DNA of 58,739 nucleotides from Chitinophagaceae bacterium (lineage in GTDB: Bacteria > Bacteroidota > Bacteroidia > Chitinophagales > Chitinophagaceae): NCBI GenBank assembly GCA_020848815.1, contig JADLHL010000179.1:1-58739 (forward strand). The letters run 5' to 3'. The notes beneath the pieces were generated by a model. It made no database searches. It worked only from the letters and a program-made list of their open reading frames with translations, and was not told the origin of the DNA. Within the stretch, counting starts at the first letter, position 1; every line of letters starts with the position of its first letter. The translations under genes were made by a program, and so were the position numbers. Positions 17,004 through 23,960 of the stretch are shown here, piece after piece.

Positions 17004-18011
17004 ATGCGCATTCTCACCACCATCATACTGCTCTTTACCCTTCAGGCAACGCATGCACAGGATCCTCGTTTCAGTCAGTTTTTTGCATCTCCGCTATCGC
17101 TGAACCCTGCACTTACTGGCCGTTTTGATGGTAGCATGCGGGTGGCAGGAAACTATCGCAATCAGTGGCCTACAATTAATAATGCATTTACCACCTACAC
17201 CGTAAGTGTGGATGCTCCCATTCTTACCGGCCGTTTGCCAGAGATAGACCGGCTGGCCATTGGCGGTATGGCTTTTGCCGACGAGCAAGCAGATGGTGTG
17301 TTGAAAAATACCTATTACTCACTCAGCCTAGCGTATCACAAAGGGCTCGATGAAGATGGTTTCCATTCGGTAACGGTAGGCTTTCAGGGTACCTACGCAC
17401 AAAAGCGGTTAAACACAGCAAACCTGAAGTTTGAAGACCAGTTGCGTAGCGATGGTTTCACGGGTATTACCAATGAAATTTTCAATCCGCAAAACCTCAA
17501 CATCAATTATTTCGGTTTGAATACCGGTGTACTGTTCAGTGGTGTATTTGATGGCAACATGAACTATTACGCCGGCGCTTCTTTGTACCATATCAACCGA
17601 CCCAAAGAGTCGTTTCGGGGTGCCAATTTCGATTTGCAGCACCGCTACACATTGCATGGTGGTTTGTATTGGCCATTGGCGAGTGGTACTGCTACTGTGT
17701 ACACATCTGCTTTGTACCAAAGCCAGGCGGGTGCCCGTGAAGCAGTGTTGGGTGCAGCTGTTGGTTTCAATTTGAATAATGATATTGATTACCGCCCCAC
17801 CACCTTTTATGCAGGTAGCTGGTATCGCTTTGGCGATGCCTTGATTCCCTACATAGGATTAGAATTTGGTAACTGGCGTTTTGGCGCTTCTTATGATGTC
17901 AATACATCTTCCTTAAAATCGGCCAGCAACAGCCGGGGCGGCTTCGAAATCTCGCTGATTTACATCCATAAAAAAGATGGTTCCATCGGCATCAACTGTC
18001 CGAAGTTCTAA
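17004..18011 (+). CDS. PorP/SprF family type IX secretion outer-membrane protein
   Basis: This is a 335-residue beta-barrel protein. Residues 1-18 are a signal peptide ending THAQ, followed immediately by the family signature DPRFSQFFASPLSLNPALTGRFDG and NYRNQWP. The middle contains YYAGASLYHINRPKESF, and the end has SRGGFEISLIYI with the terminal IGINCPKF. PorP/SprF proteins anchor or deliver T9SS substrates to the surface. This copy is not next to an adhesin gene, unlike the one at 44677. The 3' end overlaps the convergent glycosylase gene by four bases. Confidence 0.88.
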   Translation: MRILTTIILLFTLQATHAQDPRFSQFFASPLSLNPALTGRFDGSMRVAGNYRNQWPTINNAFTTYTVSVDAPILTGRLPEIDRLAIGGMAFADEQADGVLKNTYYSLSLAYHKGLDEDGFHSVTVGFQGTYAQKRLNTANLKFEDQLRSDGFTGITNEIFNPQNLNINYFGLNTGVLFSGVFDGNMNYYAGASLYHINRPKESFRGANFDLQHRYTLHGGLYWPLASGTATVYTSALYQSQAGAREAVLGAAVGFNLNNDIDYRPTTFYAGSWYRFGDALIPYIGLEFGNWRFGASYDVNTSSLKSASNSRGGFEISLIYIHKKDGSIGINCPKF

Positions 18012-18622
18012 CGGTTTTGTGCTGCTTTTCCACTCACAAATTTGTTGCCTTTTACAATGAACCGATAGGGGAGTAAGGCATCTTCTCCTGCATAAGCTAC
18101 CCCAATGCGGGGCGTAGCAATAATGCTGGAAGCATCATAACTGAAACCATCATCGGCTATCCAAATCTGTTGTCCAGTAAGGCTTTCGCCGCTGTGCAGG
18201 GTATGAATGCCCATGGCTTGTGCCAGGCTACCGGGCCCTTTGGTGAGTGTGGCATCCAACTGTTTTTTGTTGCGGCGTTCCAGCATATGCTCCATGCCAA
18301 ACATTGGCGCAGCCGCTCTGATGAGTACAGCTTGTGGCACATCTTTTTTACCAGTAACCACATTGAACAAATGATGCATGCCATAGCATAAATACACGTA
18401 CGCTATACCACCTGCTGCATACATGGTTTCGGTGCGGTTGGTGCGGCGGTTGCCAAAGGCATGGCTGGCTCTGTCTACTACACCATTGTACGCTTCTGTT
18501 TCTACAATTCTGGCGCAGCAATGCTCGTTATCCCAACGGGTATGCAGTACCTTACCCAACAGTTGCGCAGCTATGTCTACCACATCTGTTTGCCTGTAAA
18601 AAGAGATTGGCAAAGGTTTCAT
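18008..18622 (-). CDS. DNA-3-methyladenine glycosylase (AAG/MPG family)
   Basis: This enzyme removes alkylated and deaminated purines from DNA in base-excision repair. The 204-residue protein shows the family pattern: AAQLLGKVLHTRW, then RIVETEAYNGVVDRASHAFG with the catalytic Glu, NRRTNRTETMYAAGGIAYVY, YGMHHLFNVVTG, AVLIRAAAP, and LTKGPGSLAQAMGI. Length is usual for the bacterial form. It converges with the PorP-like gene with a four-base overlap. Confidence 0.92.
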   Translation of the reverse strand: MKPLPISFYRQTDVVDIAAQLLGKVLHTRWDNEHCCARIVETEAYNGVVDRASHAFGNRRTNRTETMYAAGGIAYVYLCYGMHHLFNVVTGKKDVPQAVLIRAAAPMFGMEHMLERRNKKQLDATLTKGPGSLAQAMGIHTLHSGESLTGQQIWIADDGFSYDASSIIATPRIGVAYAGEDALLPYRFIVKGNKFVSGKAAQNR

Positions 18623-18692
18623 GCATCAAATATCCTGTGTGGGCTGTAATATTGTTTGGAAAAGCGTGACGAAAAAATAGCATACAAATATT

Positions 18693-19454
18693 TTGCTTAA
18701 AGAAATCATCATATCCATTGAAGCCTACGGCAAGGCACACCGGTTTATTGCAACTCACAAACTGTGGCGTTGGATTTTAATACCGGGCATTTTATACATG
18801 CTGTTGTTTGCAGTAAGCATGTATTTCTTTTGGAATACCGCCAGCGATGCCGTGGATTATCTCAACACTATCACAGGTTTGCGCAGTTGGCTCGATCGTA
18901 TGAACAGTGGCTGGCTGAGCTTTCTGGTGTCGTTTGCAGAGTTTGTGCTGACACTCATTATGCTGCAGTTTTATTTTTCGCTGTTTAAATTTTTATGGCT
19001 CATCATTGGTTCGCCGGTGTTTGCTTACCTGAGTGAAAAAACAGAGGCCATTCTCGAAGGCCGCGATTTTCCTTTTAGCATGGCGCAATTATTGAAAGAC
19101 ATAGTACGTGCTATTAAGCTGGCGCTGCGCAATGCGCTATGGCAAACTGTTTACATGATAGCAGTAATGCTGTTGTCACTGGTGCCATTGGTAGGTTGGG
19201 CGGCACCCTTGCTCACGTTGTTTATTGAATGCTATTACTACGGTTTCAGCATGCTAGACTACAGTGCGGAGCGACACAAAATGAGTGCAGGACAAAGCAT
19301 TGAATTTATCAGTCAGCACAAAGGATTGGCTATTGGCAATGGCATGGTATTTTACCTCATGCATATTGTACCCATTATTGGGTGGGTGCTGGCACCTGCT
19401 TATGCAGTGGTAGCCGCTACCATTAGTTTGTATCATCGGGATGAGCAGTTGTGA
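18693..19454 (+). CDS. EI24/CysZ-like multi-pass membrane protein
   Basis: This is a 253-residue protein with about five hydrophobic helices: WILIPGILYMLLFAVSMYFF, FAEFVLTLIMLQFYFSLFKF, and VYMIAVMLLSLVPLVGWAAP are the clearest. The long first loop, the IGSPVFAYLSEKTE segment, and the FIECYYYGFSMLDYSAERHKMS stretch match the EI24 (formerly CysZ) family, some members of which import sulfate. The only start codons near the conserved N-terminus are a TTG at 18693 or the ATT before it, so TTG is taken. The substrate is not predictable. Confidence 0.7.
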   Translation: MLKEIIISIEAYGKAHRFIATHKLWRWILIPGILYMLLFAVSMYFFWNTASDAVDYLNTITGLRSWLDRMNSGWLSFLVSFAEFVLTLIMLQFYFSLFKFLWLIIGSPVFAYLSEKTEAILEGRDFPFSMAQLLKDIVRAIKLALRNALWQTVYMIAVMLLSLVPLVGWAAPLLTLFIECYYYGFSMLDYSAERHKMSAGQSIEFISQHKGLAIGNGMVFYLMHIVPIIGWVLAPAYAVVAATISLYHRDEQL

Positions 19455-19512
19455 AGTTGACCACCGACCACCGACGACTGACCACGGATGAAATCCGACA
19501 TCAAACATCATA
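19453..19512. repeat. Low-complexity intergenic repeat (GACCACCGA-type)
   Basis: Near-tandem units such as GACCACCGACCACCGACGAC and GACCACGGATG are followed by CATCAAACATCATACATCAG. Such degenerate simple repeats are non-coding and have the look of the low-complexity spacers found in Bacteroidota genomes. Confidence 0.5.
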
Positions 19513-19529
19513 CATCAGAAATCTTCACT

Positions 19530-20222
19530 ATGTCCGTTTACCTTATTCCCTGTTATCTCTACGAAGGTGTGAATGAAACCATTCCGCCGTATGTGCTGGA
19601 TGCAGTGAAGCAGTGCACTGTTTTTTTTGTAGAAAATGAGCGGACGGCAAGGCGCTATCTCAAAAGCATGTGGCGGGAAATGGTGATTGATGATTACCGC
19701 TGGTATGCCATTGGCAAAGCAGAAGAATCGGTGCTGAATGCCTTTGCACAAGAAGTAAAAAATGGCGCCAACATTGGCATCATCAGCGAGGCTGGCTGCC
19801 CCGGTGTAGCCGACCCCGGCCAGCTGTTGGTAGCAAAAGCGCAGCAGTTGCAAGTAACCGTAAAACCCTTGGTGGGACCATCATCCATATTGTTGGCACT
19901 CATGGCCAGCGGGCTCAACGGACAGCAGTTTTCTTTTCATGGCTATTTGCCCATAGAGGCCGCAGAGCGGAAAAAGAAATTACAGCAACTGGAAGCCGAA
20001 GCACAAAAAACGCAGGGCTGTCATTTGTTTATAGAAACACCATACCGCAATGAGCCCATGCTGAAAGACATGCTGCAACACTTGCAGCCCAACACCCGTT
20101 TGTGTATAGCTGCCGACATGACGGCACCCACGGAATGGGTGGTTACCAAAACAATAAAGGAATGGCGGCAGTCCACCATTCCTTCTCTGCACAAAAGACC
20201 CGTTATTTTTTTAATAGGGTGA
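19530..20222 (+). CDS. SAM-dependent methyltransferase, RsmI/tetrapyrrole-methylase fold (short form)
   Basis: This is a 230-residue protein of the tetrapyrrole (corrin/porphyrin) methylase superfamily, closest to 16S rRNA ribose methyltransferase RsmI. Motifs are YLIPCYLYEG (in place of the usual VATPIGN), FFVENERTARRYL, GIISEAGCPGVADPG, LVGPSSILLALMASGLNGQ, FHGYLP, and FIETPYRNEPML. It lacks the RsmI C-terminal helix-turn-helix extension and the canonical N-terminal Pro-Ile-Gly-Asn loop, so substrate may differ. ATG 19530 is chosen; the longer frame covers a low-complexity spacer. The 3' end overlaps the convergent gene by 12 nt. Confidence 0.75.
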   Translation: MSVYLIPCYLYEGVNETIPPYVLDAVKQCTVFFVENERTARRYLKSMWREMVIDDYRWYAIGKAEESVLNAFAQEVKNGANIGIISEAGCPGVADPGQLLVAKAQQLQVTVKPLVGPSSILLALMASGLNGQQFSFHGYLPIEAAERKKKLQQLEAEAQKTQGCHLFIETPYRNEPMLKDMLQHLQPNTRLCIAADMTAPTEWVVTKTIKEWRQSTIPSLHKRPVIFLIG

Positions 20223-20609
20223 TTTTTGCACTGGCGTTAAATCAACGATGGAAATAATGCTGTCAACAATGTATTTGCTATTGCCACGCCAGGGCACGGC
20301 ACCTAAATATTCGGTATAGCTCAGCTCCACCATTTTGCCACTACTCAGGCGCAGTTTTTCGGCAATGGCTTCGTTGGTAACGCTAAATTCAAACTCGTTG
20401 CTCTGCACACTACCCGGTACCTGCGATTTGTAACCCGCCTGAATGAGCCGGCCTTCCCAGGTTTTAAACACATAGCCTTTGTATACTACAAAGTTGAGTT
20501 CGCCGGCTTTCACGCCTTTTTCGCCAAAAGGAAAATAAAAACGCCACCAAAAAAGTAAGCCGGCGGCTACAATAATGATGAGTGTGGTAATGGTCACAAA
20601 TTTGCGCAT
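20211..20609 (-). CDS. Small membrane-anchored hypothetical protein
   Basis: A 132-residue protein has one N-terminal transmembrane or signal-anchor segment (TITTLIIIVAAGLLFWWRFY). The extracytoplasmic domain begins FGEKGVKAGELNFVVYKGYVFKTWEGRLIQAG. This layout occurs in many Bacteroidota proteins that automated pipelines sometimes mislabel as 6-phosphogluconate dehydrogenase; no catalytic motif supports that label. The ATG at 20609 is preferred, because the longer frame to 20711 adds a sequence without conserved character. Function unknown. Confidence 0.6.
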   Translation of the reverse strand: MRKFVTITTLIIIVAAGLLFWWRFYFPFGEKGVKAGELNFVVYKGYVFKTWEGRLIQAGYKSQVPGSVQSNEFEFSVTNEAIAEKLRLSSGKMVELSYTEYLGAVPWRGNSKYIVDSIISIVDLTPVQKSPY

Positions 20610-20759
20610 GTAACAAGGTTTGTACGAATGTAGTGAACCCCGGTCAGCGTCTAAAATTTTAGTCGCTGGATTGTTCAAGAAAGCTTCATCAAATATTAGC
20701 GAACCTTCCACGCATTTTATCGTTACTTCACAGGTTCAACATTTCAACTACCGTTCAGT

Positions 20760-21893
20760 ATGAGAATTGGAATAGTGCTCTACCCCACATTTGGTGGTAG
20801 TGGCGTGCTTGCTACAGAACTGGGTATGGCATTGGCCAACCAGGGGCATCAGGTGCATTTTATTACGTACCGCCAGCCGGTTCGTTTGAGTGCTTTTAAT
20901 GCCAATATATTTTACCACGAGGTTCGTATTACCACTTATCCGCTGTTTGAATATCCGCCATATGAGTCGGCGCTGGCCAGCACCATTGTAGATGTGGTGC
21001 TCAATCAAAAACTCGATTTGCTGCATGTGCACTATGCCATTCCGCATGCATTGAGTGCCTACATAGCCCGGCAAATTTTGGAGAAGAACGATGGCATTCG
21101 TTTGCCGGTTATTACCACCCTGCATGGTACCGATATTACGCTGGTAGGTAAAGACAAAACTTACGAACCGGTGGTTACTTTCAGCATCAATGAAAGTGAT
21201 GCTATTACTGCCGTATCAGAGAACCTGAAAGCGGAAACCTACAAGTCTTTTCATGTAAAAAAAGACATTGAAGTCATTCACAACTTCGTGGACGTTAGCC
21301 GGTTTTCTAAAAAGCCGATTGATGCTTTCCGCAAAGCAGTAGCACCGAGTGGTGAACGCATCCTCATTCATGCCTCCAATTTCAGAAAGCTGAAAAGGGT
21401 AGATGATGTGATCCGCATTTTTGCTAAGGTGTTGAAACAGGTGCCCAGCAAACTCATGATGGTGGGTGATGGTCCTGAAAGGCACATGGCAGAAGAGCTG
21501 AGCCGCGAATTGAATATTTGTGACCATGTTCGTTTCTTAGGAAAGCAGGAGCAAATGGAAGACATTATGGTCATCAGCGATTTGTTTTTGCTGACCAGCG
21601 AATACGAAAGTTTTGGCCTGAGTGCATTGGAAGCCATGGCTGCCAGCGTACCTGTTTTGAGTAGCAATGCCGGTGGTATACCCGAAATAAATGTACATGG
21701 TGTAACCGGCTACATGGCACCAGTTGGCCATATTGATGAAATGGCTGAATATGCCATCAGCATGCTGAAAGATGATGAAACCTTGGCCCGCTTTAAAAAG
21801 CAAGCCTACGAGCATGCCTGCAAGTTCGACATACAGCAAATTGTACCGAAGTACGAAGCTTTGTACGAATCGGTATTGGCACAAGTACAATAA
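20760..21893 (+). CDS. bshA: N-acetyl-alpha-D-glucosaminyl L-malate synthase (bacillithiol synthesis)
   Basis: BshA transfers GlcNAc from UDP-GlcNAc to L-malate, the first step of bacillithiol synthesis. The 377-residue GT4-family protein shows YPTFGGSGVLATELGMALA at the N-terminus, LLHVHYAIPHALSAYIA, TTLHGTDITLVG, HNFVDVSRF, ASNFRKLKRVDDV, and the C-terminal nucleotide-sugar site EYESFGLSALEAMA with SNAGGIPEI. These are diagnostic of BshA within GT4. The partner genes bshB and bshC are not in the window. A 19-bp terminator follows. Confidence 0.93.
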   Translation: MRIGIVLYPTFGGSGVLATELGMALANQGHQVHFITYRQPVRLSAFNANIFYHEVRITTYPLFEYPPYESALASTIVDVVLNQKLDLLHVHYAIPHALSAYIARQILEKNDGIRLPVITTLHGTDITLVGKDKTYEPVVTFSINESDAITAVSENLKAETYKSFHVKKDIEVIHNFVDVSRFSKKPIDAFRKAVAPSGERILIHASNFRKLKRVDDVIRIFAKVLKQVPSKLMMVGDGPERHMAEELSRELNICDHVRFLGKQEQMEDIMVISDLFLLTSEYESFGLSALEAMAASVPVLSSNAGGIPEINVHGVTGYMAPVGHIDEMAEYAISMLKDDETLARFKKQAYEHACKFDIQQIVPKYEALYESVLAQVQ

Positions 21894-21912
21894 TTTCTTT
21901 TGGAAAAAGTAC

Positions 21913-21956
21913 ATAAATAGAAAAGCGTAGGTTGTTGCCTACGCTTTTCTATTTAT
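21913..21956. terminator. Bidirectional terminator between bshA and folE
   Basis: A 19-bp perfect inverted repeat (ATAAATAGAAAAGCGTAGG and complement) has a 6-nt loop, and A/T tracts lie on both sides. It can end both bshA and the convergent queD-folE operon. Confidence 0.9.
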
Positions 21957-21976
21957 GAAGGAAAGTCTGCTATTGA

Positions 21977-22657
21977 TTAGCCGGCCATTTTGCCAATATA
22001 ATGCAGTAGCTCATTCTTTTTGGCTTCGCTGCGGAAGGCGCCGCTGAAGTGGCTGGTAACCGTAGTGCTGGTTTGGTCTTTGATACCACGGCTGCTTACA
22101 CACATGTGGGCTGCGTCAATAATCACGGCGATGTCTTCTGTTTCCAACACTTGCTTGAGGTGATTGGCAATTTGCACAGTAAGGCGCTCCTGCACTTGTG
22201 GCCGCTTGGCAAAGTGCTGTACAATGCGGTTGATTTTGCTGAGGCCAATGACTTTACCATTGGAAATGTAGGCTACATGCGCCTTGCCAATGATGGGTAC
22301 AAAGTGGTGCTCACAGTTGCTGTAAAAACTAATGTTTTTTTCTACCAGCATTTCGTTGTACTGATACTTATTGTCGAACAGGGCAATCTTCGGCATGTTC
22401 TTGGGGTCAAGGCCGTTGAAGATTTCCTGAACATACATTTTGGCTACGCGGCGGGGCGTACCCTTCAGGCTATCGTCGGTAAGGTCGAGGCCGAGTGTAA
22501 GCATGATTTCACGAAAATGGCCTTCGATAATATCCATTTTGCTGTCGTCGCTCAGGTCGAATGCATCAGGACGCATCGGTGTATCGTAGCTGGTGGCAAT
22601 GTGTTCATCGCCTATTTCGTCAATGGTGAGTTGGCCAATGCCATCTACTTCTTTCAT
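21977..22657 (-). CDS. folE: GTP cyclohydrolase I
   Basis: FolE converts GTP to 7,8-dihydroneopterin triphosphate, entry to folate and, with QueD, to queuosine. The protein has EGHFREIMLTLGLDLTDDSL, GTPRRVAKMY, the zinc-site SNCEHHFVPI, GLSKINRIVQHFAKRPQ, and AAHMCVSSRGIKDQTSTT with the third zinc ligand Cys. Starts at 22765, 22744 and 22657 are all ATG; the first two overlap queD by 59 or 38 nt. 22657 (226 residues) begins close to the conserved GDEHIATSY and is preferred, but a longer form is possible. Confidence 0.92.
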   Translation of the reverse strand: MKEVDGIGQLTIDEIGDEHIATSYDTPMRPDAFDLSDDSKMDIIEGHFREIMLTLGLDLTDDSLKGTPRRVAKMYVQEIFNGLDPKNMPKIALFDNKYQYNEMLVEKNISFYSNCEHHFVPIIGKAHVAYISNGKVIGLSKINRIVQHFAKRPQVQERLTVQIANHLKQVLETEDIAVIIDAAHMCVSSRGIKDQTSTTVTSHFSGAFRSEAKKNELLHYIGKMAG

Positions 22658-22706
22658 GTTGGCTAAGGTTTCATGTGTTTCAAAACCTGTTTCTTCCAAC
22701 ACTTGC

Positions 22707-23114
22707 TTAGCCGGGGTATTCCACAAAGTTCCGTTCTGTTTCATACAATCTGATTTTAAGGTCATGCGATGGATCTATATGTGGCCGTAGCAATTGGTAA
22801 ATAACTACTACTATGTTTTCGGCCGTAGGAATGAGGTTTACAAAAGCATCCGTGTCGAGGTTCAGGTTTTTGTGGTCGAAACGCTGATGTACTTCCCGCT
22901 TGATCAGGTCGCTCAGTACTTTCATGTCTATCACATAGCCCGTTTTGGGGTCAATTTCTCCAGTTACCTGCACAATCAGTTCGTAATTGTGCCCATGGTA
23001 GTTGGCATAATTGCATTTACCAAAAATGGCGGCGTTCTCCTCTGCCGACAGCGCCGGATTGTGCAGGCGATGCGCAGCATTGAAGTGTTCTTTTCTGAAC
23101 ACAGATACTCTCAT
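22707..23114 (-). CDS. queD: 6-carboxytetrahydropterin synthase (QueD/PTPS family)
   Basis: QueD turns dihydroneopterin triphosphate into 6-carboxytetrahydropterin for 7-deazaguanine (queuosine) synthesis. The 135-residue protein has the zinc His residues in EHFNAAHRLH and NYHGHNYEL, the catalytic Cys in FGKCNYANYHG, the MKVLSDLIK helix, the FDHKNLN and PTAENI motifs, and a C-terminal Glu in LYETERNFVEY. It lies directly upstream of folE, which supplies its substrate, so the two form a pathway operon. Confidence 0.92.
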   Translation of the reverse strand: MRVSVFRKEHFNAAHRLHNPALSAEENAAIFGKCNYANYHGHNYELIVQVTGEIDPKTGYVIDMKVLSDLIKREVHQRFDHKNLNLDTDAFVNLIPTAENIVVVIYQLLRPHIDPSHDLKIRLYETERNFVEYPG

Positions 23115-23405
23115 AGAAAATTATTTTCGGTATCAACACTGTTTTCCTGAAGTAGAAAACCATTGGTTTTGCTGGCTTAAAAGTGTGTTAAGCACGGGCA
23201 AAGCCCTCAACAGATAGTGCAGTATGTTACCGGCTAATACTACAATACTGCGAAAAAAAGGTTGAAAGAAAGCAAAAATGGTTTTGTTAAGGATGGACAT
23301 CTTTTTCATTAGCCTGTCATGCAGGCCGTTACCGATGCATAAAAAAACACGCCCTTTCCAACCTTTTGCGCCTACATTCCCTCTTGGATAATAAAGCACC
23401 GCGTA

Positions 23406-23960
23406 GTGATCAACGAACAACTGATACGTGACTGTCAGCAAATGAAGCGACCGGCCCAGCGCATGTTGTACGAGCAAGTGGCGCCCAAACTGTACCACAC
23501 CTGCAGGCGGTACCTACGGCACCCACACGAAGTAGAAGATGTACTGGCCGAAACATGTTTTATTATCCTCACCAAAATTGGGCAGCTCAAAGAAGTGCAG
23601 GCTTTTGAGGGCTGGGCCAAACGCATAGCCGTGCATGAATGCCTGGCTTACCTGAAAAAGAAAACCAGCTTTGCGGTTCACATGGATGAGGATGCCGTGG
23701 CACATTTGCCCGACGACAACACGCCCATTCCCATGGCCAGTGCCGATTTAATGGCACTGGTACATCAGTTGCCCGACGGTTGCAAAGCGGTGTTTAACCT
23801 CTATGTGATAGAAGGCTACACCCACCGCGAAATTGCTGAACTACTCGGCATTTCCGAAGGCACGTCGAAATCGCAGTTGAGTTTCTCCCGCAAAAAATTG
23901 CAGGAGATGGTACAAACATTTTATGACCAATCTTTTCAGCGCCATGAGCAATCAAGATAA
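23406..23960 (+). CDS. RNA polymerase sigma-70 factor, ECF type
   Basis: This is a 184-residue ECF sigma factor. Region 2 spans about residues 15-85 (RMLYEQVAPKLYHTCRRYLR, then EDVLAETCFIILTKIGQ, and FEGWAKRIAVHECLAYLKKK). Region 4 is about 115-165 (LPDGCKAVFNLYVIEGYTH, then IAELLGISEGTSKSQL), with the typical helix-turn-helix. The first codon is GTG; an internal ATG at 23442 would cut region 2. The end overlaps the downstream membrane protein gene, which has an anti-sigma-like N-terminus. Such overlaps usually mark a sigma/anti-sigma pair. Confidence 0.88.
   Translation: MINEQLIRDCQQMKRPAQRMLYEQVAPKLYHTCRRYLRHPHEVEDVLAETCFIILTKIGQLKEVQAFEGWAKRIAVHECLAYLKKKTSFAVHMDEDAVAHLPDDNTPIPMASADLMALVHQLPDGCKAVFNLYVIEGYTHREIAELLGISEGTSKSQLSFSRKKLQEMVQTFYDQSFQRHEQSR

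Noticed and set aside
20211..20609. 6-phosphogluconate dehydrogenase
   Set aside because: The protein is too short and has no nucleotide-binding or catalytic motif.
23133..23498. 121-codon minus-strand frame in the queD-sigma gap
   Set aside because: It runs antisense into the sigma factor gene and has no conserved features; the 290-bp gap holds no other supported feature.
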